DNA of 64,000 nucleotides from PALSA-610 sp038213435 (GTDB lineage Bacteria > Actinomycetota > Acidimicrobiia > IMCC26256 > PALSA-610). Where the stretch lies: the NCBI GenBank assembly GCA_038213435.1, contig JBBQTI010000015.1, forward strand, positions 1 to 64,000. Direction: 5' to 3'. How positions within the stretch are numbered: position 1 is the stretch's first letter; every line of letters begins with the position of its first letter. The notes under the pieces were generated by a model. The model was not told the origin of the DNA, did no database searches, and worked only from the letters and a program-made list of their open reading frames with translations. Shown in pieces: positions 23,346-32,163 of this stretch. The position numbers and the translations under genes were made by a program.

Positions 23346-24028
23346 AAATCGCTCAGACGATGATGCTCACCCGCAATGCACGATCCGGCACGCACCAAGC
23401 CATGACCCAACGCATCCCTGCCCCCCTTGACGCCAAACCCGACTTCTAAACTCCGAGCACGAAGCGTGGCATTCGCGGCCACGCACCGTCAAGAGCCCTC
23501 GTCAGACCGGGCGCGGTGGAGAAGGAACGGAGCCTGATCTCGGCCGGGTCCGGACGGGGGAGCCAGACGCGGCCGAGATGCAAGGCGTCGTACTCGAGTC
23601 TGCACACGCCGGATGGGGCGGGCCTGAGAGCTGGGTCACGAATCCCTGAGTCCGTGATCGCGGCAACACCACTGCGGCAACAGCCGGGTCGGACTGCGGC
23701 CACGGCGCGCGGCGATGCCCCCGGCGGGGGCGAGGGGCATCGCTTTGGGGCCATCCGGGCCGAGCGGGCCGAGCGGGTGTCCCGAGGTCACAAAAGATAC
23801 GCACGGCCGCGTCACCAATTCGTGACGACCTGCAGGTCGGGTGTGATTGCGGACGCGCCGACAGGTTATCCACAGGAAAGACACAATGTTGTCCTCTTCT
23901 TACGCACAGCCTCGATGGCGCACACTCGAAGCTGTGCATGCCGGTCGACGGTGACGGCCCCTCACCCCACCCGCTGGGGCCGTCGCCCGACCGCGCCCGG
24001 TTCGCAGGGTCCGGCGATACGTTGAGGT
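23346..24028. other. 680-bp intergenic region with one hairpin and one DnaA-box-like site
   Basis: No convincing gene. A 10-bp perfect stem, GCGATGCCCC (23712-23721) with GGGGCATCGC (23734-23743) followed by TTT, could terminate transcription, though it lies 370 bases past the operon stop. TTATCCACA at 23866-23874 matches the DnaA box consensus exactly but is single. The minus-strand frame at 23446-23754 lacks a ribosome site and any family resemblance. Confidence 0.45.
23712..23743 (+). terminator. Terminator-like hairpin
   Basis: Ten perfect base pairs, GCGATGCCCC/GGGGCATCGC, around a 12-base GC-rich loop, followed by TTTGGGG. The T-run is only three long, so efficiency as an intrinsic terminator is doubtful. 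Confidence 0.4.
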
Positions 24029-24703
24029 GTGGACGTCGCCGAGACCGATAGGACGCGGGCGTACGTGCCCGTCGCGGCTCTCGCCGGGATTTCCGGGTTC
24101 ACGGCGCTCGCGATCCTGATGTGGCATTCGACGAGGCCGGAGGCTTGGGAGCGTCCGATCATCACTGCCGTCGATCGGATTCCGCTCGCGTTTTCGAATG
24201 ACTTCTGGATCTCCCTCGTCGCACCGCTCCCGCTCGCGCTGACGACCATCGCGCTCGGCGGCGCGGCCGCGGCGCGCGGTCGATACCGGCTGGCGCTCGC
24301 CGGAATGGCCGGTTGCCTGGGCGCGGTGCTCGCCGCCCAGCTCGTGTTCAAGCCGCTGGTCGATCGCGTCCGCACGCGCCGTGTCGTCGGAGTGAACGAA
24401 CACGTCCACCTCGCCGGGAGGATGTTCCCTTCGGCGCACGTGACCGCGGCCGCCGCCGCGGCGATGTTCGCGTGGCTGATTCTCGATCGCCGCGCCCTGC
24501 TCACGCCCTTGCTGGTCGCGCTCCCCCTCATCGTCGGTTGCGCGGTCATCAAGCAGCAGCTCCACTACCCCGCCGACGTCGCCGGCGGCCTCCTCCTCGG
24601 GGCGACGTTGGTGTATTGCACCGTCGCAGCCGCCCGCGCCGCGGCACACGCGCACGAGCGCCCGCGAGGCGGGTATCCCGCCCCGCAGCGAGAGAGCGAA
24701 TGA
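24029..24703 (+). CDS. PAP2-family membrane phosphatase
   Basis: 224 residues from GTG 24029. Five or six hydrophobic helices with the three PAP2 motifs in order: KPLVDRVRTRR (motif 1), FPSAHVTAA (motif 2, with catalytic His), HYPADVAGG (motif 3, His-Asp). The family dephosphorylates lipid phosphates such as phosphatidate, undecaprenyl pyrophosphate or PGP at the outer membrane face. The substrate is not predictable. The next gene starts within its stop codon (ATGA). Confidence 0.8.
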   Translation: MDVAETDRTRAYVPVAALAGISGFTALAILMWHSTRPEAWERPIITAVDRIPLAFSNDFWISLVAPLPLALTTIALGGAAAARGRYRLALAGMAGCLGAVLAAQLVFKPLVDRVRTRRVVGVNEHVHLAGRMFPSAHVTAAAAAAMFAWLILDRRALLTPLLVALPLIVGCAVIKQQLHYPADVAGGLLLGATLVYCTVAAARAAAHAHERPRGGYPAPQRESE

Positions 24704-25782
24704 ATACCGTCGGAGTCGGGATGATCGGCGCCGGGATGATCGGTCAGGGTCACGCGTACGCGCTGCGCCTGCTCGCCGAAGACGGTGAGGTCCGCCCCGT
24801 CGCGGTGACCGACTTCTCGGCCGATGCCGTGGAAGCCGCGCGAGGCATCTGCCCATTCGAACGGGTCGCGGCCGACGCCCAGGCCGTCATCGACGACCCC
24901 GACGTCGAAGCCGTCGTGATCGTCACGCCGACCACGACGCATCGTGATCTCGTCCACGCGGCCGTGTCGGCGGGCAAGCCGCTGCTGTGCGAGAAACCAC
25001 TCGCGACCCGGTTCGACATCGTGCGCGACATGTGCGCGCTCGTCGGGTCATCGGGTCTCACGGCCCAGGTCGGCTTCCACTCGCGGTTTCATCCGCTCAT
25101 CAACGAGCTCGTCCGCCTCGTCACCTCCGGCGAGCTCGGCGCGCCGATGGGCTACACGTTGCGCGACGACCAGTACTGGCCGACGGGTGACGTCGTGCCC
25201 GGCCACAGCTCGTGGCGTTCGCACCGTGAGCACGCGGGCGGTGGCGCGCTGCTGGAGCACTCGATCCACAGCGCCGACATACTCACCTGGCTCTTTGGGC
25301 CGGCCACGCGGGTCTACGCGCGCACGCGCAACGTATTCGGCTACGACGTCGAGGACACCGCGGTTTGCACCATCGAACACTCGTCGGGCGTCATCGGCAC
25401 GCTGATCTCGATCTTCAACGGCGTACGCGGGCGCGAGGAGCGCCGGCTCGAGGTGTTCTTCGAACGGGGGGCGGTCGAGGTGACGACCGATTTCCTGGTC
25501 GGTGCCCGGGAGGACAGCTTCCTCGTTCAGCGACCCGATCAAGAACCCGAACGGCTCGATGTGGGCGCGCTACGCGATCGGCACTTCGCAGCTGCTGGAA
25601 TCGATCGACGTGACTTCTTCGTGTATCTCTATCCTGCGGCGCGCGCCTTCACGCGATCGGTTCGAGACAAGCAGCCCGCCTCCCCGACCTTTTCCGACGC
25701 GCTCGCCGCGCATGCACTCGTCGACGCCGCATATCGCTCGGTCACGAGCAATGGCGCGGTCGAGGTACACCTATCGAGTTAG
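24700..25782 (+). CDS. Gfo/Idh/MocA-family NAD(P)-dependent oxidoreductase
   Basis: 360 residues from ATG 24700. N-terminal Rossmann domain (VGVGMIGAGMIGQGHAYALR; VIVTPTTTHRDLV; the family EKPL motif in LLCEKPLATRF at about residue 100). The C-terminal beta-sheet domain contains DQYWPTGD and GGGALLEHSIHSADILTWLFG, whose HxxD-type residues are catalytic in relatives. These enzymes oxidise sugars, inositols or related polyols. It is coupled to the PAP2 gene upstream; the pathway is unknown. Confidence 0.8.
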   Translation: MNTVGVGMIGAGMIGQGHAYALRLLAEDGEVRPVAVTDFSADAVEAARGICPFERVAADAQAVIDDPDVEAVVIVTPTTTHRDLVHAAVSAGKPLLCEKPLATRFDIVRDMCALVGSSGLTAQVGFHSRFHPLINELVRLVTSGELGAPMGYTLRDDQYWPTGDVVPGHSSWRSHREHAGGGALLEHSIHSADILTWLFGPATRVYARTRNVFGYDVEDTAVCTIEHSSGVIGTLISIFNGVRGREERRLEVFFERGAVEVTTDFLVGAREDSFLVQRPDQEPERLDVGALRDRHFAAAGIDRRDFFVYLYPAARAFTRSVRDKQPASPTFSDALAAHALVDAAYRSVTSNGAVEVHLSS

Positions 25783-25791
25783 ATTGGCGCG

Positions 25792-26448
25792 GTGCGTGAC
25801 GCGACGAGCGCGTGGGCGTCGCTCGACGAAAGCTGGCGAGCGGCGTTCGAGGAGGCGTGGGCGTCGTACCGTTCGGGTTCGGCCGGCGTCGGTGCCGCGA
25901 TCACGAACCCCTCCGGGAGGATCGTTGCGATCGGCCGAAGCCGTGTGTTCGACCAGCCCGACGGCAGCGCACCGTTGGTCGGAACCTTCATGGCGCACGC
26001 CGAGATGAACGCGCTGGCATGCCTGCCCGTCGGTCTCTATGACGACTACACGCTGTACAGCACATTCGAGCCGTGCGTGATGTGCGCGGCGACGATCCGC
26101 ATCTATCGCATCCCGCGCCTCTTCTACGCCGCGGACGACCCGGTGTGGGACGGTCTGCACGACATGTTCGAAACGTTCGAGCCGATCGCGCGTGCCCTTC
26201 CGAAACGCGACTGCCTCGGCGGGCCGTACGGTGCCTTCGCGCATGTGTTGCATCTGAGCTGGCTCGCCGAGCGTTGGCCGCAACAGGTCATGGCAGCGCA
26301 CGGCGCACGCGCGCCGCGACAGCTCGAGCTGGCGGCAACGCTCGCCGAAACCGGCAACCTGCGTGGCCTCGCCGACGAAGGTGCGACCGTTGTCGCGGCA
26401 ACCGCATCGATCTGGCCCGACCTGCAGGCCGTGTGCGGCGGCACCTGA
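25792..26448 (+). CDS. Cytidine/deoxycytidylate (nucleoside) deaminase family protein
   Basis: 218 residues from GTG 25792. The zinc-dependent deaminase core has HAEMNALACL (His zinc ligand plus catalytic Glu) and TFEPCVMCAATI (two Cys zinc ligands) at residues about 65-105. The N-terminal segment VGAAITNPSGRIVAIGRSRV is typical of CMP/dCMP and guanine deaminases. The extra 90-residue C-terminal region, with HVLHLSWLAERWP, is longer than in ordinary tRNA or guanine deaminases, so the exact substrate is uncertain. It converges on aconitase with a 12-base gap. Confidence 0.78.
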   Translation: MRDATSAWASLDESWRAAFEEAWASYRSGSAGVGAAITNPSGRIVAIGRSRVFDQPDGSAPLVGTFMAHAEMNALACLPVGLYDDYTLYSTFEPCVMCAATIRIYRIPRLFYAADDPVWDGLHDMFETFEPIARALPKRDCLGGPYGAFAHVLHLSWLAERWPQQVMAAHGARAPRQLELAATLAETGNLRGLADEGATVVAATASIWPDLQAVCGGT

Positions 26449-26460
26449 TTCGCCCCTTGG

Positions 26461-29286
26461 CTAGCCGCCTGTTCGCGCCAGGCGCCGGAGGGTGAACGGC
26501 AGGATGCCCCCATCGAGGAACACGGCGAGCTCGAACGGCGTGTCGATGCGGGCTCGCATCGTGAACGTCTTTTCGTCGGCGTTCACGGTCACCTCGCGCG
26601 GCAGCGGGCCCGGGCCGGCCAGGGCTTGCAACCCGACGACGCGGTAGGTCTCGTGGCCGGTGAGGCCGAGGGACGCGACCGACTCGCCACCCAGGAACTC
26701 GAGCGGCAGTACGCCCATACCGACGAGATTCGACCGATGGATGCGCTCGAAGCTCTCGACGAGCACGGCACGGACGCCGAGCAGGAGCGAGCCTTTGGCC
26801 GCCCAGTCGCGCGACGAGCCCGAGCCGTATTCCTTCCCCGCGAGCACGACCAGGGGCACGCCCTCGCCGGCATACCGCATCGCCGCGTCGTAGATGGTCG
26901 TCTGTTCACCGTCCGGGAGATGAAGCGTGACGCCGCCTTCGGTGCCCGGCGCGAGCCGGTTGCGCAGGCGGACGTTGGCAAAGGTGCCGCGCACCATCAC
27001 CTCGTGGTTGCCGCGTCGAGAACCGTACGAGTTGAACTCGAGCGGCTCCACGCCGTGCTCGAGCAGCCATCGGCCGGCCGGACCGTCGCGCCGGATCACG
27101 CCCGCCGGAGAGATGTGGTCGGTCGTGACACTGTCGCCGAGCAGCGCAAGCACGCGCGCGCCGTCGATGTCGTGCAGCTCGGGAGGCTGGACCGTGATGC
27201 CCTCGAGGAAGGTCGGGCGACGGATGTACGTCGACGCAGGGTCCCACTCGTATCGATCGCCGGCGGGCGCCGAGAGTGCCTTCCAGTTGTCGTCGCCATC
27301 GAGGATCGTCGCGTAACTCTCCTCGAACATCGCGCGGTCGAGCACCGACCCGACGACCTGCGCGACCTCGGCCTCCGACGGCCAGAGATCACGCAGGTAC
27401 AGCGGAGAGCCGTCCGCATCCTGCCCCAACGGATCGTGCGCGAGATCGACGTCGATCGAACCCGCCAGCGCGTACGCGACGACCAACGGCGGCGAGGCGA
27501 GATAATTCATCCGGCAATCCGGATGGATGCGGCCCTCGAAGTTGCGGTTGCCCGACAACACCGAGCAAACCGAAAGATCGCCTTGGTCGATCGCTTCGGA
27601 GATCTCCGGTGCCAGTGGCCCCGAGTTGCCGATGCACGTCGTGCAGCCGTAACCGACGACGTCGAATCCGAGCTCGTGCAACGGTTGCAGTAACTGCGCA
27701 CGCTCGTAGTACTCGGTGACCACGAGCGAGCCGGGCGCGAGCGACGTCTTTACCCACGGCGGCACCTTCAGGCCGCGAGCAACCGCGTTCCTCGCGAGCA
27801 GGCCCGCGGCGATCATCACCGAAGGATTCGACGTGTTCGTGCACGACGTGATCGCCGCGATCACGACGTGGCCGTCGGCCAGCTCGAACGCGCGGCCGTC
27901 GGCCAGCGTCACCGCACAACGCTGGCGATCGAGGAGCAGCGGTCGGGTGCCCTCGCCCACGGGTGGCTGCTCGTCGGCGGGCGCGCTCGGCGCCGGCGCG
28001 GGCGGGTCGCTCGCGGGAAACGACTCGAGTGACGACTCGTCGGCGCTTTCCCGCGCGACCGTGCGGGGAACGCCGGAGCTCGAGGTCGACTCCTCTCGAC
28101 GGAAGGCCAGCAACGCCTGCTCGAAGCTCGCCCTCGCGCCGGACAACGACACCCGATCCTGCGGCCGCGCCGGACCCGCCAGCGACGGCTCGACCGTCGA
28201 GAGGTCGAACGAGATCGTCTCGTCGTACACGGGCCGGACGGCGGGGTCGTGCCAGAGCCCCTGCTCCTTGGCGTACGTCTCGACCAGCGCGACGAGATCG
28301 TCGGGGCGACCGGTCGCGCGGAGGTAGCGCAACGTCTCGGCGTCGACCGGGAAGATGGTGCACGTCGAGCCGTACTCGGGCGACATGGTGCCGATCGTCG
28401 CCCGGTTCTCGAGCGGCACGCGGCCCACGCCTTCGCCGTAGAACTCGACGAACTTCCCCACCACGCCGTGCCCGCGCAGCAACTCGGCGACGGTCAGAAC
28501 GAGATCCGTCGCCGTGGATCCGGTCGGAAGCGCGCCGACGAGCTCGATACCGACGACCCGCGGCAACAGCATCGAGAGCGGTTGACCGAGCATCGCGGCC
28601 TCGGCTTCGATGCCGCCGACACCCCAACCGAGCACCCCCAAGCCGTTCACCATCGGGGTGTGCGAGTCGGTGCCGACGAGCGTGTCGGGGAACACGAGCC
28701 CGTCGGCGCCGCGGAACACCACCTGCGCGAGGTACTCGAGGTTCACCTGATGGCAGATTCCACGGTTGGGTGGAAAGACGCGCAACGTGCGGAAGGCGGA
28801 TTGCGCCCACCGCAGGAACGTGTATCGCTCACGATTGCGCGCGAACTCGAGCTGGGCGTTGCGCACGAACGCATCGGAAACGCCGGCGACGTCGGCGACG
28901 ATCGAATGGTCGATGACGAGGTCGACGGGGATGCCGGGCTCGATCGCACGCGGATCGCCGCCGAGATCGGCCATCGCGTCGCGCATCGCCGCGAGGTCGA
29001 CGATCGCCGGCACACCGGTGAAGTCCTGCATGAGCACGCGAGCGGGCATGAATTGCAGCTCGCGTGTTCCCGCCTCGGTCGCGGCGCGTGACCGGTCGGC
29101 GAGCGCGCGGATGTCGTCGCCCCCGACGTTCTCACCGTCCTCGTGGCGCAAGAGGTTCTCGAGCAGGATGCGGAGCGAATACGGGAGGGAGTACGGGTCG
29201 TCGACGACGGCGTCCAGTCGGAACAGGTCGTACGTTCGGGCGCCGACCGTCATCTCGGCCCGGGCCCCGAAGCTGTCGAGCGTCAC
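26461..29286 (-). CDS. acnA: Aconitate hydratase
   Basis: 941 residues from GTG 29286, normal length for AcnA/IRP1-type enzymes. [4Fe-4S] ligands lie in ITSCTNTSNPSVM and GCTTCIGNSG, and the substrate-binding region has TDSHTPMVNGLGVLGWGVGGIEAE. The swivel domain is at the C-terminus (GDSVTTDHISPAG, EFNSYGSRRGNHEVMVRGTF, GKEYGSGSSRDWAAKG). It interconverts citrate and isocitrate in the TCA cycle. A 30-residue Ser/Glu/Pro-rich insertion around residues 395-430 (SSSGVPRTVARESADESSLE) separates the two halves and is not typical. The antisense strand contains long open frames by composition only. Confidence 0.95.
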   Translation of the reverse strand: MTLDSFGARAEMTVGARTYDLFRLDAVVDDPYSLPYSLRILLENLLRHEDGENVGGDDIRALADRSRAATEAGTRELQFMPARVLMQDFTGVPAIVDLAAMRDAMADLGGDPRAIEPGIPVDLVIDHSIVADVAGVSDAFVRNAQLEFARNRERYTFLRWAQSAFRTLRVFPPNRGICHQVNLEYLAQVVFRGADGLVFPDTLVGTDSHTPMVNGLGVLGWGVGGIEAEAAMLGQPLSMLLPRVVGIELVGALPTGSTATDLVLTVAELLRGHGVVGKFVEFYGEGVGRVPLENRATIGTMSPEYGSTCTIFPVDAETLRYLRATGRPDDLVALVETYAKEQGLWHDPAVRPVYDETISFDLSTVEPSLAGPARPQDRVSLSGARASFEQALLAFRREESTSSSGVPRTVARESADESSLESFPASDPPAPAPSAPADEQPPVGEGTRPLLLDRQRCAVTLADGRAFELADGHVVIAAITSCTNTSNPSVMIAAGLLARNAVARGLKVPPWVKTSLAPGSLVVTEYYERAQLLQPLHELGFDVVGYGCTTCIGNSGPLAPEISEAIDQGDLSVCSVLSGNRNFEGRIHPDCRMNYLASPPLVVAYALAGSIDVDLAHDPLGQDADGSPLYLRDLWPSEAEVAQVVGSVLDRAMFEESYATILDGDDNWKALSAPAGDRYEWDPASTYIRRPTFLEGITVQPPELHDIDGARVLALLGDSVTTDHISPAGVIRRDGPAGRWLLEHGVEPLEFNSYGSRRGNHEVMVRGTFANVRLRNRLAPGTEGGVTLHLPDGEQTTIYDAAMRYAGEGVPLVVLAGKEYGSGSSRDWAAKGSLLLGVRAVLVESFERIHRSNLVGMGVLPLEFLGGESVASLGLTGHETYRVVGLQALAGPGPLPREVTVNADEKTFTMRARIDTPFELAVFLDGGILPFTLRRLARTGG

Positions 29287-29337
29287 GAGGGCAACCTACC
29301 TGTGCGCGAGTGGAACGCGCGCCGGTATCCTGAAACG

Positions 29338-29673
29338 GTGAGCACGGATGAATCGGCCGCGATCGCCGTCGAGGTGGAGCACGACGACGGAGCCGCACTC
29401 GTCACCATCGGCGGAGAGCTCGAGTTCGGAACGGCCGCGGCGCTGCGCACCACCCTGACCGACCTGGCCCGCCAGGGATGCGACCCGGTCGTCGTCGATC
29501 TGGCCGCGCTCCGATTCATCGATTCCACCGGCTTGAGCCTCCTCGTGCAGGCGAAGCAGCGTTTCGTCGCGGAAGGTCGGCGTTTCGAGCTGCGCCGGCC
29601 GACCCACGGCGTGACCCGGGTGATCGAGACCTCAGGCCTCGCCGAGTTGTTCGCACTCGAGGGCGACCGCTAG
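29338..29673 (+). CDS. STAS-domain anti-sigma-factor antagonist
   Basis: 111 residues from GTG 29338. Compact STAS fold: VEVEHDDGAALVTIGGELEFG, CDPVVVDLAALRFIDSTGLSLLVQA with the D-S-T-G phosphorylation loop, and VIETSGLAELFAL at the end. It should bind an HATPase anti-sigma factor when unphosphorylated. Such a HATPase is encoded convergently with a 4-base overlap, and a SpoIIE-type phosphatase follows, so all three parts of a partner-switching circuit lie within 3 kb. Confidence 0.85.
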   Translation: MSTDESAAIAVEVEHDDGAALVTIGGELEFGTAAALRTTLTDLARQGCDPVVVDLAALRFIDSTGLSLLVQAKQRFVAEGRRFELRRPTHGVTRVIETSGLAELFALEGDR

Positions 29674-30071
29674 GGCACCGGAGCACGCGCGTCGACTTCG
29701 AACCACACGCATTTTCCGGCCTCGTCGGGGTCGACGCCCCAGCGCCGTGCGATGCGGTCCACGAGGAGCAGACCCCGGCCGGTCACGGCCTCGGGCCCGT
29801 AGTCACGCAAGCGCGGGCGGGTGGTGCTCGAGTCGTACACCGAGAAACGCAAGGTCGCGCCGTCGCGTTCGATCGTCACGCGCGTCGCCGAACGAGCGTG
29901 CAACACCGCGTTCGTCACCAGCTCCGACACGAGGAGCTCCGCGTCCGGGATCGCATCGTCGCAGCCCCACGCGCGCATCGTCTCCGCCACGAAACGTCGT
30001 GCTTTCGCCGCGGCCGCATGGTCCGGCGGGAGATGCAGCGACGCCACAAGGGCGAATGCTACCGACCGCAC
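29670..30071 (-). CDS. RsbW-like anti-sigma factor / serine kinase (HATPase)
   Basis: 133 residues. A single HATPase_c_2 domain: LPPDHAAAAKARRFVAETM, the N-box SELVTNAVLHARS (Mg/ATP binding), the G1-like SVYDSSTTRPRL region, and the G2 motif VTGRGLLLVDRIARRWGVD. Proteins of this type bind a sigma factor or phosphorylate a STAS antagonist. It is convergent with the STAS gene and divergent from the phosphatase at 30130. No sigma-factor gene is present nearby, so the output is elsewhere in the genome. Confidence 0.85.
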   Translation of the reverse strand: MRSVAFALVASLHLPPDHAAAAKARRFVAETMRAWGCDDAIPDAELLVSELVTNAVLHARSATRVTIERDGATLRFSVYDSSTTRPRLRDYGPEAVTGRGLLLVDRIARRWGVDPDEAGKCVWFEVDARAPVP

Positions 30072-30129
30072 CCCTTCGACGACGGTTAGCGCAGACCGAG
30101 GGCTCGACGCGGCTGGCTAGCATCCAAGC

Positions 30130-32163
30130 ATGGTCTCGAGTGCGCGGGGGGTCGCCTCGTCGGGGCGTCTGGCTCACCGATCCCGCGTCTGGCTGATGGC
30201 GGGACTCTTCGCCGGCTCGGCGCTTGCCCTCGTCGACGCCGCTCGCCATCACGATGTCCTACTGACCGCCGTCCTCGTCGGCCCCCTCGTCGCGGCCATC
30301 GGGGCTTCGACGGTCGAAGTCGCGGTCGTCGGCGTCTACTCGGTGGCGATCGCCGTCCTGCTGGGCCAGGTCAACGGCATCTTCCTCACGAGCGATCACG
30401 ACGTTCGGGTCGGCGTGGTCGCGGTCGCCTCGGTTGCGGCGATCGCGCTCACCCGGATCCGCGAGCAACGCGAAAACGAGCTGGAGATCGCCCGCCCGCA
30501 GGCGATGGATGCCCAGCGGCTCCGCCTCGCGCTCGGCGCGGGTCGGATGGGAACGTGGCGTTGGGATCTCACGAAGGGCAAGGTCGACTGGGACGAGCAG
30601 CTCGAGGCCCTGTTCGGCCTCGCGCCGGGAAGCTTCGACGGTTCGATGGCCATGTACCGAGGTCTCTTCCATCCCGAAGATCGTGACCGCGCCATCGAGA
30701 CCGTGAACGACGGCATGGCCCGTGACGTCGCATGGCGCTTCGATCATCGCGTCGTCTGGCCCGACGGCAGCGAGCACTGGCTCGAAGGTCGCGGCGAACC
30801 CGTTCACGACGCGAGGGGTGTGATCATCGGCGCGGCCGGCGTCGCCGTCGACATCGACCGGCGCCGGATGCTCCTCGAAGCCGAGCAGTCGAGCCGGGCC
30901 CGTCTGCGCACGCTGCTCGAGTCGTCCGAACGGCTCGCGGCGCTGGACCACCCGGAGCGGGTCCTGGAAACGATCTGCGAGCTCGCGGCCACGCGTATCG
31001 GAGCCTGGTCGACCCTCGTACGACTCGCGCCCGACGGCTCACTCGAACGCTCCAACGTCGCGCACCGCGACCCGGCGCTCGCGCCCCTCGTGCGTGAAGT
31101 CCTCGAACGGCTCACCGACGACGGTGCGTCGGTCGCGCAAGTGCTGAAGACCGGCGAGCCGCTCGTGTTCCACGGCCTCACCGCCCAGGCCGCCACCACG
31201 CTCGACGCCGATCCGGACCTGCGAACGAAGCTCGATCGCATCGGGTTCGAATCGTGCCTACTCGTGCCGCTCACCGTCGCGGGTCGTCGGCTCGCCGTTC
31301 TCTCGATCGGCGACGTGCGCCGTGAACGGCTCGAAGCGGCCGATCTCGAGCTGGCGGTCGACCTCGGACGGCGCGGTGCCTCCGCACTCGAACGCGCCCG
31401 GCTGTGGCAGGAGAGTCAGCAGCGCTTCGAGGCCGAACATCGCATCGTCGAGCTGTTGCAGACGACGATCATTCCCGATCGGCTGCCGGTCATCGCCGGC
31501 GTTCAGCTCGCGGCCGCCTATCGGCCGGCGGAGGTCGACGTCGATGTGGGCGGCGATTGGTACGACGCGTTCGCGACGCCCGACGGCCGCATCGTCATCG
31601 TGGTCGGCGATGTCGCCGGGCACGGTGTGCATGCCGCGAGTCTCATGGGACGCGTCCGCAACGCACTCCGCGCCTACGCGTTCGAGGATTCCGATCCCGC
31701 GACCGTCCTGTTGCGTTTGCATCGCCTCATCCGCAACCAGGACGACGACGCAATGATCACCGCGTTCGTCGCGCGCTACGAACCGACCACCGGGCTCATG
31801 TCGTGGTCGCGCGCCGGACATCCGCCTCCCCTACTCGTCGCGCCCGACGGTTCCGCCCGATTCCTCGACGACGTGAACGGAGCTCCGCTCGGAACCATGG
31901 CCCGCGAGTACCGCACGGCGAGCGCGCGACTCGATGAGGGCGCGTTGATGGTCTGCTACACCGACGGTCTGGTCGAGCGCCGCGATCGCGTGCTCGACGA
32001 CGGCCTCGCGTGGCTCGAGGAGCGGGTGCGCGAATACGCGGGCGATCCGCTCGGCACGCTGTGCGACAAGCTGGTCGACGATCCCTTCGTACTGCACCCG
32101 TCACCCGACGACATCTGCGTCATCGCCCTTCGCGTCGAGCCAGTGCGCGTCGAAGCGTCATGA
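30130..32163 (+). CDS. Membrane-anchored PAS-GAF-SpoIIE serine phosphatase
   Basis: 677 residues. N-terminal membrane region (residues about 20-115) with several helices (WLMAGLFAGSALAL, VGPLVAAIGASTVEVAVVGV, VGVVAVASVAAIAL), a PAS domain with PAC tail (about 130-250: GTWRWDLTKGKVDWDEQL, GVAVDIDRRR), a GAF domain (about 280-430), and a PP2C/SpoIIE phosphatase (about 455-670: VDVGGDWYDAF, VVGDVAGHGVHAASLMGRVR, SRAGHPPPLL, LMVCYTDGLVERRD, PDDICVIALR), with all metal-binding Asp positions present. It should dephosphorylate a STAS antagonist in response to a sensed signal, switching on an alternative sigma factor. Its stop overlaps the next start (ATGA). Confidence 0.9.
   Translation: MVSSARGVASSGRLAHRSRVWLMAGLFAGSALALVDAARHHDVLLTAVLVGPLVAAIGASTVEVAVVGVYSVAIAVLLGQVNGIFLTSDHDVRVGVVAVASVAAIALTRIREQRENELEIARPQAMDAQRLRLALGAGRMGTWRWDLTKGKVDWDEQLEALFGLAPGSFDGSMAMYRGLFHPEDRDRAIETVNDGMARDVAWRFDHRVVWPDGSEHWLEGRGEPVHDARGVIIGAAGVAVDIDRRRMLLEAEQSSRARLRTLLESSERLAALDHPERVLETICELAATRIGAWSTLVRLAPDGSLERSNVAHRDPALAPLVREVLERLTDDGASVAQVLKTGEPLVFHGLTAQAATTLDADPDLRTKLDRIGFESCLLVPLTVAGRRLAVLSIGDVRRERLEAADLELAVDLGRRGASALERARLWQESQQRFEAEHRIVELLQTTIIPDRLPVIAGVQLAAAYRPAEVDVDVGGDWYDAFATPDGRIVIVVGDVAGHGVHAASLMGRVRNALRAYAFEDSDPATVLLRLHRLIRNQDDDAMITAFVARYEPTTGLMSWSRAGHPPPLLVAPDGSARFLDDVNGAPLGTMAREYRTASARLDEGALMVCYTDGLVERRDRVLDDGLAWLEERVREYAGDPLGTLCDKLVDDPFVLHPSPDDICVIALRVEPVRVEAS

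Noticed and set aside
23446..23754. 102-codon minus-strand frame between cobT and the PAP2 gene
   Set aside because: No ribosome site and strongly biased composition; no family resemblance.
23866..23874. TTATCCACA as part of a replication origin
   Set aside because: A single DnaA box without clustering, an AT-rich unwinding region or dnaA/dnaN nearby is not an origin.
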